The notes beneath the pieces are model-generated. The model saw only the letters and a program-made list of their open reading frames with translations. It was not told the origin of the DNA and made no database searches. This document shows, piece after piece, positions 7,317 to 14,243 of a stretch of DNA of 14,829 bases (its first letter is position 1; every line of letters starts with the position of its first letter). Origin of the DNA: Hodarchaeum sp048939265 (GTDB lineage Archaea; Asgardarchaeota; Heimdallarchaeia; Hodarchaeales; Hodarchaeaceae); contig JBHLPQ010000089.1 of assembly GCA_048939265.1 (NCBI GenBank), forward strand, positions 1 through 14,829, written 5' to 3'. Position numbers and translations under genes: made by a program.

Positions 7317-7330
7317 CTTATAAGTCTTTC
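7317..7330 (-). promoter_or_regulatory. Archaeal BRE/TATA promoter of the receptor gene
   Basis: The minus strand has a purine-rich CGAAAGA directly followed by CTTATAAG (7324-7317). That is a good BRE plus TATA pair. Transcription would start near 7293, leaving a leader of about 27 nt that holds the GGGGAG ribosome site. The remaining gap up to 7487 shows only AT-rich sequence with a T-rich stretch near 7425-7435 after the next gene. Confidence 0.6.
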
Positions 7331-7487
7331 GAGATGAAATTACAAGAGAGAAATGTAACAATCTCATTAAAGAAGCACTATCGAGGATTCAGCGAGAGGA
7401 ACAGCTTCTGATATAGACTGGTTTGAGAAAAATAATATCTTATCTACAAGTTTTAGTTGAGATGAAGATTGAAAATTCTTCAAACTC

Positions 7488-8798
7488 TCAAATTGTTTCC
7501 CAATTTAAGGTGACGATATTACTCATCCCTTCTTTTTCCCTAAGAATCAATCTTTTTTGCTCGAGTCTAGCTAACATGCGTGACATGGTAGATTTTGAGA
7601 GACCTAATTCATCAGCTATAGTTTGTTGATTTTTTGACCCTTCATGTAGGAGTTTTAAAACACTTAGTTCATTTGTAGTGAGAAAATTTACCCATTTATC
7701 TTCTACTACATTCCAAGCAGGCTTTGATTGTACTAGCTTTGAATTTGGAATGGGATGCTGAGGATCAAAGATAGCACTTTGAGATGGATCAACAACAGAC
7801 ATTTGTTGGGAAGAAGCTCTGATGTGAGATATCTTTTCTGCAATTACTTGTCTGTTTTGAAAGAGTAACACTATAGTAAGAAAGACCGCTGATCCAAGAA
7901 TAGCAACAATCAGACTTGTAATTAGAGGATCAGTACCAGACCCGGTAGGAATTTCTACAGGGATATCGATTTTCGTGAGGATCTCTCGAGCATTGATTTG
8001 GATGATTCCTGTTGTGCCGCGGGGAGGAAGAGTATCTGATAATGTAAACGAAATGGCTTTTGTACCTGTGGGCTCAATGACAAATTGGGTGGTATTAGGG
8101 CTAATCCAAGAAGGGGTTATCACAAAGCAATGGAGTTCATAGTTTACATAAGATCTGATTGTAACAACAAGGGGTTTGGAGCTGGTTATCGTCCAGGTGT
8201 TTATATTTGCTGTGATTAACCTTGTCGTGGATTCAGAACTGTAATCAATTTGGGAAACGAATTTCTGTCTGTTCACATCGGTCCATGAAAGCTGTAATTT
8301 CCCCCCAGCTACTACTGAGATTCGCTGAGGAGTTGGGTCAGCATCTAGTAGGACTAATCCCCTTTCTAAATAAAGAAACGTCTGTAATAAACTAGCTCGT
8401 GAACCCCAATCCAGACCTAAAGAAGCAACTTCGGCTTCAGAGGTAGTACCCGTATACGAACCAGATAACTCGTATTCACTCCCTGGTTGGAGAGAAGATT
8501 GAATTGTAAAAGAAATCTGCGAGTTTCCACTAATGGAAGTGACTTGCGAGTTGATTTCTCCACCTTCAAAGGTAATTCGGACATCATCTATCTCACCTGT
8601 CGCAACAAGTACCCCTGGCACGTTTCCTTCGACTGTGTCTACATTTCCAAGGACTTGAATATAAAAAGTACAAGAATAAGACTGGTTTCCAAATATCTCA
8701 TAGGTTAAGGTGACATTTCCAACGTCAAATTCCGTATCAGATTTTGATGTAGAACCCTGTTGGAGAAGAAAGATAGTTGTCAGTAAAAGAGACAACAT
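7488..8798 (-). CDS. Membrane-anchored winged-helix transcription regulator with a large extracytoplasmic beta-rich domain
   Basis: The 436 residues start with a short hydrophobic signal (1-14). A Ser/Thr-rich, beta-rich extracytoplasmic region follows (about 20-285), with repeated strand patterns and N-x-S/T sites, then a transmembrane helix (about 290-313). A cytosolic linker of about 55 residues leads to a winged helix-turn-helix at the C-terminus (371-432): LTTNELSVLKLLHEGSKN, QQTIADELGLSKSTMSRML as the HTH, and a wing ILREKEGMSNIVTL. This is MarR/DUF7343-like, known in archaeal membrane-bound regulators. The topology places the sensor outside and the DNA-binding part inside, so one protein could link the cell surface to transcription. 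Whether it acts while tethered or after cleavage is unknown. The ATG at 8798 is preceded by GGGAG at a rather long 13 nt; an in-frame TGA a short way upstream bars a long extension. Confidence 0.8.
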   Translation of the reverse strand: MLSLLLTTIFLLQQGSTSKSDTEFDVGNVTLTYEIFGNQSYSCTFYIQVLGNVDTVEGNVPGVLVATGEIDDVRITFEGGEINSQVTSISGNSQISFTIQSSLQPGSEYELSGSYTGTTSEAEVASLGLDWGSRASLLQTFLYLERGLVLLDADPTPQRISVVAGGKLQLSWTDVNRQKFVSQIDYSSESTTRLITANINTWTITSSKPLVVTIRSYVNYELHCFVITPSWISPNTTQFVIEPTGTKAISFTLSDTLPPRGTTGIIQINAREILTKIDIPVEIPTGSGTDPLITSLIVAILGSAVFLTIVLLFQNRQVIAEKISHIRASSQQMSVVDPSQSAIFDPQHPIPNSKLVQSKPAWNVVEDKWVNFLTTNELSVLKLLHEGSKNQQTIADELGLSKSTMSRMLARLEQKRLILREKEGMSNIVTLNWETI

Positions 8799-8856
8799 GA
8801 AAAAAGTAGTTCTCCCAGGCAGGATAAGTCACCAGAGAGAAATAGGAAGTAATCAT

Positions 8857-8876
8857 CTTAATAACCTTTCGTTTTC
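8857..8876 (-). promoter_or_regulatory. Probable BRE/TATA promoter of the membrane-anchored regulator
   Basis: On the minus strand AACGAAAG precedes GTTATTAAG (8865-8857). This fits a BRE followed by a weak TATA box about 60 bp before the ATG, giving a leader of roughly 35-40 nt. Confidence 0.4.
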
Positions 8877-8951
8877 TCTTCCACAAAGCCAAAATCTGCG
8901 TTTCAAATATGCTAAAAACCAAAAAAACTGATGATTATGCACAACAAGAAG

Positions 8952-8980
8952 AATAAAAAAGGAGAAAGGAAAAAAAGAGG
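8952..8980 (-). terminator. T-rich terminator after the PepSY-repeat gene
   Basis: Starting 16 nt past the stop codon, the minus strand has a run of seven T (8976-8970) and a run of six T (8960-8955) in a C/T-only stretch. This is typical of archaeal termination without a stable hairpin. Confidence 0.55.
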
Positions 8981-8996
8981 AGGAGACTTTCTAGTT

Positions 8997-10712
8997 TCAC
9001 AGGGGAACGATCTCACGTTCCAAGTCGTAATACCATGTATCTAAAATGTCACCAGATTCGCTATCAATCATAAAACCGAGTTCAGCGTAAGTCTTAGATT
9101 CAACCTCACCTTTTTTCTCTATATACCAGTCATCAAACTCAGTCGGGGTATAGTAAACAACATACCAAATACCCCCTCCTTCACCTTCATATCCCTCACT
9201 ATATTCATACCCATCACTAGACACCTCTACATCAACATTATAATAACCGTTATAATGATAAGCATACATACCATAATCATCCGCGAATTTGTTAATAAAT
9301 TCTATAGTGGATTCTTGGTTTTGCGTAATGCTGATAGCTTGATCGTAGGTTATTGTGGGGAGGTCAGGCATGTAGAACTCAGATTCGAAGATATCACCAG
9401 TCTCATCGCTGATTAGGAGGTAGCCCCAAGCATCTACGTAAATCTCTGAATAAAAATACACATACCAATAAGCTGCGGTTTCACCACCAAATCCAGGTTC
9501 AGGTTCTTTCTCGTTTGAGGTTACACCTGCTTCATCAAAGAACCAACTGCTATAGAAATATGCGTCGAAAATTGCATCGTCATATTTATTCATAAATTCC
9601 TGGGCGTCTAGATCGGTCAGTGCAAGAGCAATCACTTCGTCTTTAGTCATATCAGGCAATTCTGGTACAAAATAATCAACAATTTTCGCCGTAGCATCAT
9701 CAATAGTCACGGAAGCCCAGACTTCAAAGTGTTCTCGGGAGGAGATCTCAACATACCACAAACCATAACCATCAAAATAAGCCCAGACTTCAAGATCCTC
9801 ATATTCTTCAACCAAAGCCTGAATTTCTGGGATATTGCAGGCGATTTCAATGACTTCCTCCTCAGTTAATGAGGGATCAACAGGTTGAACTACCTCAATA
9901 ATCTCTCTAGTGAGATCATCGATTACGAGAGATAGGTAGTCCCATTCGTACCCTATGTATCCTGGTTCGGTAATTGGGTCTTCAGGATCGGAAACCCCAG
10001 TTTCGTCGTATATAACTTCGTCATACATTTTATATTCATAAGGAGGGTAGAATTCAACGTACCAAAATTGGAAAGAGTCAAACCAGATGTAAATTTCTGC
10101 TTCAGGATATTCCTCAAGGAAAGCTTGTCCCTCATCAGAATTTACAGCAATATCATGAACCTCCTTTTCAGTTAAGTTTGGTTCAATGGGTTGAATGATT
10201 TTTTCAACTTCACCTGTGGAATCTTGAATTATTACTGTGAGATAACTCCATTCGGGATAATAAGAATAATCAGTGGTTGGTTTGGCTTCATAGTCTATTT
10301 CACCAGTACTAGCTTCGTTTTCCTCAATATAGTAATCATCCCAGTAATCAACAGAATAATCTACATACCAATAATCGAAACCATCATACCAGGCCCAAAC
10401 GGCAACATCTTTATGGTCAGCTCGAAATTCTTGAACAACATCCAGTGCTTCTGCAATAGCAAGAACTTCCTCCTCGGTCAGGGTTGCGTCCTTATATTCA
10501 TAATCCTTCTCATCAAACCCTGGGATTTGGTAACCATTCTCCAGATCAGAGTCTTCTGCTGCTTTTTTAGCACCCTCGTCATCAAATTTAATTTCAGCTT
10601 CTGGAAGGGATAGATTTCCATTAAACGAATTCACTAAGTATGCTGTGGAAAATAACCCCAGGAAAATCATCCCTGATAAAAACAGCATCTTTTTCTCTAT
10701 TGGAACATTCAT
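8997..10712 (-). CDS. Exported acidic, aromatic-rich protein with five tandem PepSY-like repeats
   Basis: The 571 residues have an N-terminal signal or anchor (about 8-28, KK followed by a hydrophobic run) and no second membrane helix. Five repeats of about 100 residues follow: 78-178, 180-280, 282-353, 355-452 and 454-563. Each opens with a helix such as LTEEEVLAIAEAL. Each has a core ending in Trp-Tyr-Val (115-117, 217-219, 319-321, 416-418, 516-518) and closes with a strand-turn-strand like DSTGEVEKIIQP. This matches the PepSY layout (helix, hairpin, D-x-x-T-G-E turn). The protein is extremely rich in Asp, Glu, Tyr and Trp, so it is strongly acidic and could bind cations or a cell-surface partner. 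PepSY domains are often peptidase inhibitors or signalling modules; the function here is unknown. A GTGAT site lies 5 nt before the ATG. Confidence 0.78.
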   Translation of the reverse strand: MNVPIEKKMLFLSGMIFLGLFSTAYLVNSFNGNLSLPEAEIKFDDEGAKKAAEDSDLENGYQIPGFDEKDYEYKDATLTEEEVLAIAEALDVVQEFRADHKDVAVWAWYDGFDYWYVDYSVDYWDDYYIEENEASTGEIDYEAKPTTDYSYYPEWSYLTVIIQDSTGEVEKIIQPIEPNLTEKEVHDIAVNSDEGQAFLEEYPEAEIYIWFDSFQFWYVEFYPPYEYKMYDEVIYDETGVSDPEDPITEPGYIGYEWDYLSLVIDDLTREIIEVVQPVDPSLTEEEVIEIACNIPEIQALVEEYEDLEVWAYFDGYGLWYVEISSREHFEVWASVTIDDATAKIVDYFVPELPDMTKDEVIALALTDLDAQEFMNKYDDAIFDAYFYSSWFFDEAGVTSNEKEPEPGFGGETAAYWYVYFYSEIYVDAWGYLLISDETGDIFESEFYMPDLPTITYDQAISITQNQESTIEFINKFADDYGMYAYHYNGYYNVDVEVSSDGYEYSEGYEGEGGGIWYVVYYTPTEFDDWYIEKKGEVESKTYAELGFMIDSESGDILDTWYYDLEREIVPL

Positions 10713-10745
10713 ATTTTATCACACAATCTTTTTCTATTCGTAATC

Positions 10746-10764
10746 ACAATTCTTGGGGAATTGT
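10746..10764. promoter_or_regulatory. Inverted repeat upstream of the PepSY-repeat gene
   Basis: ACAATTC and GAATTGT are perfect 7-bp arms around TTGGG, 34 bp before the ATG of the PepSY gene. Position and symmetry suit a dimeric repressor's operator or a leader hairpin; the binding protein is unknown. Confidence 0.45.
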
Positions 10765-10799
10765 TTCTGAGATAACTCTTGTACGAAACAGCAGTTAAG

Positions 10800-10910
10800 G
10801 TAATCCTTGAAAATTCTGGCAACTACCTGATTGGAATACTAGAACAGGTTTACCAAAGCCTGCAACACCTTAAGAATATACGGTTGCTTTCCAAGACAAC
10901 TAAGGATTAC
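10800..10910. other. Nested inverted repeats, possible structured RNA element
   Basis: GTAATCCTT (10800-10808) pairs perfectly with AAGGATTAC (10902-10910). Inside are ACCTG...CAGGT (about 10825-10849) and GCAAC...GTTGC (10862-10887). Together they could fold as a three-way junction on either strand. The minus strand would put it in the leader of the PepSY gene or the 3' region of the 7TM gene. It matches no RNA family I know, and one 9-bp pair over 100 bp could arise by chance. Confidence 0.25.
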
Positions 10911-10973
10911 GGGTCACACGGATTGTTCTGAAGGTTGAGAACTTCAAGATTGGGGCAGAAATCTAAGGGGGAC

Positions 10974-11000
10974 TAGAAAAGCTGCTCTAACTCCCGAGGT
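10974..11000. repeat. 27-nt imperfect direct repeat, copy A
   Basis: This 27-nt stretch matches 12138-12164 in 23 of 27 positions in the same orientation, including the exact block TGCTCTAACTCC. It begins 20 nt past the 7TM gene's stop. The mate lies just upstream of that gene's promoter, so the pair brackets the gene. Confidence 0.7.
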
Positions 11001-11020
11001 CTCTGCTTCAGACTGGAATT

Positions 11021-12085
11021 TCAATCATATTCGGGGATAAACCTGAAACAATCAGAGATCAAACTGGAGGCAGGTTCGAACGCCTTTGTATGAATAGGGG
11101 GAGTAAAATATTGTGAAAACTGTTGTACAAAAAGATTTGTGAATGAATTGAGAGCATGTCTTAGCGTTCGAGAGGACTTATCAGTAAACAACACTGAAAC
11201 AATAGGATATTGTTCACTTGGCTGCATGATCAGGAGAGCATTTGCTAACCTAATTTCTCGAATATCCCCCTTGCGTAATGATTCATCTACAAAAGCACTT
11301 ACGGCTTGTAGCATTCCAGAAAACAATTCTTTTTCAACTAAGTCTTCCATTGTAGCCCAATCATGTACATAGAGGGGTAGACCGCTTTTCTCAATGACCG
11401 CTAATCGATAAACCTTGAATGGGAGAATATATGGGAGTCTCGGTTCTTTCGTGAAACTGATTGAAATAATTAAGGCAGCTACTCCTAGAAAAAGCCAGTG
11501 TCCTTCGGGTATGGGTGACCCAATAATAATATTCAATAAACCCCCTGGAACCATTATGATTGCTCCAAGTAAATTAAGACTTGCATAAAATTTGACACTA
11601 TCTGGTGCGTTTAAGCGAATTTTAATGAAGTAGTATAAAATGAGGCTATTAATGAGGAGTATATGAGTCCAATATAGAATAGCACAAATTCCTACGAAAT
11701 CTAGATTCTTAATGGGATCAGTGAATAATACAACGGAATTAGGATCAAGTAAAGTAACAAATAATGCACTAGAAGTTAAACTAATTAATACTAATTTGAA
11801 AGGGTCATACGACTCACTGCTAATTCTGTCAATGAAAAGTACATAAAAATATGCAATAGGAATGACAAAAAAATTCCCTATCAGGAACAATAGCTGTGAC
11901 AATAATAATTGAGAAACTGCGTCTAGCACAATAAGTACCAAATTACTGAACCAGGTCAATACCAATAACAGATAAGTAGGATTTTTTTCTTGGAGATATC
12001 TGTAAAACACCACTGAAAAGGCAATTATAACTGGGGGAGTTGCGATAAGCTCAATAATAACCCCAAGAGACCAATTAAGTGCCAT
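11021..12085 (-). CDS. Seven-helix membrane protein with cytosolic longin-like domain
   Basis: The 354 residues hold seven hydrophobic helices (about 6-28, 38-57, 61-85, 97-114, 131-155, 168-188, 196-211), like the 7TM sensor part of some bacterial kinases and of receptor-type proteins. With an odd helix number the C-terminus should be cytosolic. Residues about 222-326 form a longin/roadblock-like domain: FKVYRLAVIEKSGLPLYVHD, a long helix around SGMLQAVSAFVDESL, strands NALLIMQP and YPIVSVLFTDKS, then a final helix. The pattern matches the cytosolic end of the 794-residue receptor (G-L-x-h-Y, an M-x-x-D-L step, Y-x-h-S-V). This domain type works with Ras-like GTPases elsewhere, so I infer a membrane sensor coupling to a GTPase. 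Ligand and partner are unknown. A clear TATA box precedes the ATG. Confidence 0.8.
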   Translation of the reverse strand: MALNWSLGVIIELIATPPVIIAFSVVFYRYLQEKNPTYLLLVLTWFSNLVLIVLDAVSQLLLSQLLFLIGNFFVIPIAYFYVLFIDRISSESYDPFKLVLISLTSSALFVTLLDPNSVVLFTDPIKNLDFVGICAILYWTHILLINSLILYYFIKIRLNAPDSVKFYASLNLLGAIIMVPGGLLNIIIGSPIPEGHWLFLGVAALIISISFTKEPRLPYILPFKVYRLAVIEKSGLPLYVHDWATMEDLVEKELFSGMLQAVSAFVDESLRKGDIREIRLANALLIMQPSEQYPIVSVLFTDKSSRTLRHALNSFTNLFVQQFSQYFTPPIHTKAFEPASSLISDCFRFIPEYD

Positions 12086-12120
12086 TATGATTGCCTATCT
12101 TTAGATTGAGACGTTTTTGA

Positions 12121-12128
12121 TTTATAAG
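12121..12128 (-). promoter_or_regulatory. TATA box of the 7TM gene
   Basis: CTTATAAA on the minus strand lies about 36 bp before the ATG at 12085. Transcription would start near 12098, giving a leader of about 13 nt, common in archaea. The 27-nt repeat copy B sits directly upstream, 10 bp away. Confidence 0.6.
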
Positions 12129-12137
12129 CTTATTGCT

Positions 12138-12164
12138 TAGAAAGATTGCTCTAACTCCTGAGGT
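12138..12164. repeat. 27-nt imperfect direct repeat, copy B
   Basis: This copy matches 10974-11000 in 23 of 27 positions, same orientation. It ends 10 bp upstream of the 7TM TATA box, a usual spot for an archaeal activator site. Its right end forms the stem TGAGG with CCTCA at 12170-12174, which copy A does not share. Confidence 0.7.
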
Positions 12165-12315
12165 TTTTTCCTCACGATTCTTCACCACAAAGGATGATAA
12201 CAACCACAAGCTGTCTATAATATCTCTGCATGTTTGGAGTCGTTTGGAAAGTATTAACCACTTTAGTTATCCAAGATGAGAGAGAGGGATTGGATGCAGT
12301 TAAACATCAACTAAA

Positions 12316-12325
12316 CTTATATAAT
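12316..12325 (+). promoter_or_regulatory. Possible TATA box of the ABC exporter operon
   Basis: CTTATATAAT lies about 115 bp before the start codon, implying a leader near 90 nt. CTATAAAA at 12411-12418 is an alternative, but it would place the start of transcription at or past the start codon. Confidence 0.4.
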
Positions 12326-12427
12326 GCTTTTTCATTTTCTCCAAAACACTTTTCAATAATATCAAAATAAATTTCATTGAATTCAAACCAAATATCAAGA
12401 ATACCAATCTCTATAAAAGGAGATCCT

Positions 12428-12433
12428 GGTGAT
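12428..12433 (+). promoter_or_regulatory. Ribosome binding site for the TTG start of the first ABC gene
   Basis: GGTGAT lies 4 nt before TTG 12438. AGGAG at 12418-12422 is also present but 15 nt away. An ATG at 12432 is followed at once by TAA (12435-12437), so it cannot be the start. Confidence 0.5.
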
Positions 12434-12437
12434 GTAA

Positions 12438-14243
12438 TTGTTTAGTCAAAAAGAGAATTTGAAGTATTTTTCCATTTTACGTTATTGGCGCTTTGCAAAA
12501 AGAGAGTACTTTTTAGGGGTATTTGTAACAATGGTTTATTCTTTGCTTCAACCAATTATATTGTTTTATTCAGGATTTGTGATCGAAATAATCCTGGAAT
12601 TTCTAACAGTTCAAGTATTAGAAAAAGTAATAATATCTCTATCAATTCTTGGGATAATAATTATTTTTCGATATTTATTCCATGTTCTACTCCTCTGGTA
12701 TTCGGGGCTCTTCGCGGTTAAAACAACGAAAAAAATTCGTTTAGACATCTTTGAAGCTTTGCAATACCAATCACAAAAGTGGTATAAAAATCAAAACACA
12801 GGAGATTTAGTATCAAAATCAACTGCAGATCTATTTGCATTAGAACGATTTTTCATTGGTGTTCAAATGCACATTCCAGGTTTAGTTGCAGATCTTTTCA
12901 TTTATTTGGTTTTACTCTATATAATTAATATCAATTTTTTTTTGATTGGATTGGTTTCGATTCCCTTTTTCGGCTTTATAGCATTTTTTTTTGAAAAGAA
13001 GAATTCACCTTTGTTATTACAATCAAGAAACGAATTCGGAAAACTAAATACAGTTTTACAAGAGTGTATCGATGGAATTAAGGTTTCAAAAATTTTTAAT
13101 GCAAATAAAAAGAATAATAGTCGCTTTGATATAAGGAATTCTAGTTACAGGCAGAAAAATAAGAAATCCATTTTTCTCCAAGCGATAACAACTAGACTTA
13201 ATTTACTAATGACTGGAATCCTGGTTTGTATAATGTTATTATTCGGTGGTCTACTGTATATAAATGGTGATCTAAGACTAGGTTTATTAATTTCAACATT
13301 GATGATTATGTCAAGTTTGACTCATCCTCTTTATGAACTAATTGATTTTACCAGAAGAGTCAGTGGATTTAAAGCCTCTAGCTGCCGTATACAGGATATC
13401 CTTGAAGATACTCCAGAGATACTTGAATCTCCAGATGCATTACCCCTTAATTCACTTGGAGGAGAAATCACTTTCAGGAATGTTAACTTTCGTTATGGGA
13501 AAGAGCCAATCCTAAACAATATAAACCTATTTATCTCAGCGAATGAAAAGATTGGTCTTATTGGAGGTACTGGATCTGGAAAAACTAGTTTAATTAATTT
13601 AATTATCAGATTCTATGATGTTGAAGATGGATGCGTCAAAATAGATGGAATTGATGTTAAAAAACTACAATTTGACTCCCTTCGTAGAGGGATCGGGTTT
13701 GTTGACCAGGAAACTTTTCTATTTTCAAAATCAATACGCGAAAATATATGTTTCGGGAAATTTGATGCAACTGATGAGGAAATAGAAAGAGTAGCAAAAA
13801 TAGCCCATATTCACACATTCATTGATTCATTACCAGAAAAATACAATACTATCATTGGCGAAAGAGGAGTTACCTTATCAGGAGGTCAAAAACAGCGTCT
13901 CTCCATTGCAAGAGCTATATTAACGGATCCTAAAATTATTATTTTTGATGATTCCCTTTCTGCGGTTGATATAAGAACTGAACATGAAATTCAACGTTCA
14001 CTTCATTCAATTTTCAAAGAAAAAACGGTCATTTACGTTACTCAGAGATTATCTATTCTTTCTTCAGTGGATAAAATTGTAATAATGGATAAAGGGAAAA
14101 TTATCGAACAAGGTCACCATTCAGACCTTGTAAATACTACTGATAGCATCTATAGATCACTTTACTTAAAACAAATTGATGACTTAATTGATTTGTCTAT
14201 GATTCGAGATCATGAAACATTAGGAGTTGTAAGTCATGAGTAA
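12438..14243 (+). CDS. ABC exporter half-transporter with degenerate ATP site
   Basis: The 601 residues form a type I (MsbA/MdlB/LmrC-like) exporter subunit. The N-terminal membrane domain (about 20-305) holds six helices. The nucleotide-binding domain (about 342-580) has Tyr353 as A-loop, Walker A GGTGSGKT (376-383), Gln424 in the Q-loop, signature LSGGQ (480-484), Walker B IIIFDD (500-505) and D-loop SAVD (508-511). The catalytic Glu of Walker B is Asp505 and the switch His is Gln536 (VTQRLS). Both changes are typical of the degenerate-site partner in heterodimeric exporters such as TM287/288, BmrCD and LmrCD. The next gene overlaps by 8 bp and should be the other half. Start TTG 12438 keeps the elbow helix; the first internal ATG (12531) would cut into TM1. 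The exported substrate is unknown. Confidence 0.93.
   Translation: MFSQKENLKYFSILRYWRFAKREYFLGVFVTMVYSLLQPIILFYSGFVIEIILEFLTVQVLEKVIISLSILGIIIIFRYLFHVLLLWYSGLFAVKTTKKIRLDIFEALQYQSQKWYKNQNTGDLVSKSTADLFALERFFIGVQMHIPGLVADLFIYLVLLYIININFFLIGLVSIPFFGFIAFFFEKKNSPLLLQSRNEFGKLNTVLQECIDGIKVSKIFNANKKNNSRFDIRNSSYRQKNKKSIFLQAITTRLNLLMTGILVCIMLLFGGLLYINGDLRLGLLISTLMIMSSLTHPLYELIDFTRRVSGFKASSCRIQDILEDTPEILESPDALPLNSLGGEITFRNVNFRYGKEPILNNINLFISANEKIGLIGGTGSGKTSLINLIIRFYDVEDGCVKIDGIDVKKLQFDSLRRGIGFVDQETFLFSKSIRENICFGKFDATDEEIERVAKIAHIHTFIDSLPEKYNTIIGERGVTLSGGQKQRLSIARAILTDPKIIIFDDSLSAVDIRTEHEIQRSLHSIFKEKTVIYVTQRLSILSSVDKIVIMDKGKIIEQGHHSDLVNTTDSIYRSLYLKQIDDLIDLSMIRDHETLGVVSHE

Larger units (their letters stand above)
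10713..11020. other. 308-bp gap between the PepSY and 7TM genes
   Basis: I see no gene here. It holds a 7-bp inverted repeat (10746-10764) close to the PepSY gene start, a 9-bp inverted repeat enclosing two smaller ones (10800-10910), and one copy of the 27-nt repeat (10974-11000). A TATATTC-like element near 10873-10879 on the minus strand could be a distant promoter for the PepSY gene, leaving a leader of about 140 nt that would contain part of the inverted repeats. Confidence 0.5.
12086..12437. other. 352-bp divergent intergenic region
   Basis: This region separates the divergently transcribed 7TM and ABC exporter genes. It contains the 7TM promoter (TATA 12121-12128), repeat copy B (12138-12164), and a TGAGG/CCTCA hairpin with a T6 loop (12159-12174). 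A TATA-like site for the ABC operon (12316-12325) and its ribosome site complete the list. The stretch 12180-12310 shows nothing I can identify. Confidence 0.55.

Noticed and set aside
8737..8922. 61-codon minus-strand frame over the promoter and start of the membrane-anchored regulator
   Set aside because: It overlaps the well-supported gene in another frame, and its sequence shows no domain or convincing start.
10191..10613. 140-codon plus-strand hydrophobic frame
   Set aside because: It is the mirror of the acidic, Tyr/Asp-rich PepSY gene; the hydrophobic look comes from reverse-complemented Glu/Asp/Tyr codons.
11072..11085. AGGTTCGAACGCCT, similar to a tRNA T-arm
   Set aside because: No acceptor, D or anticodon stems surround it, and it lies within the 7TM protein coding sequence.
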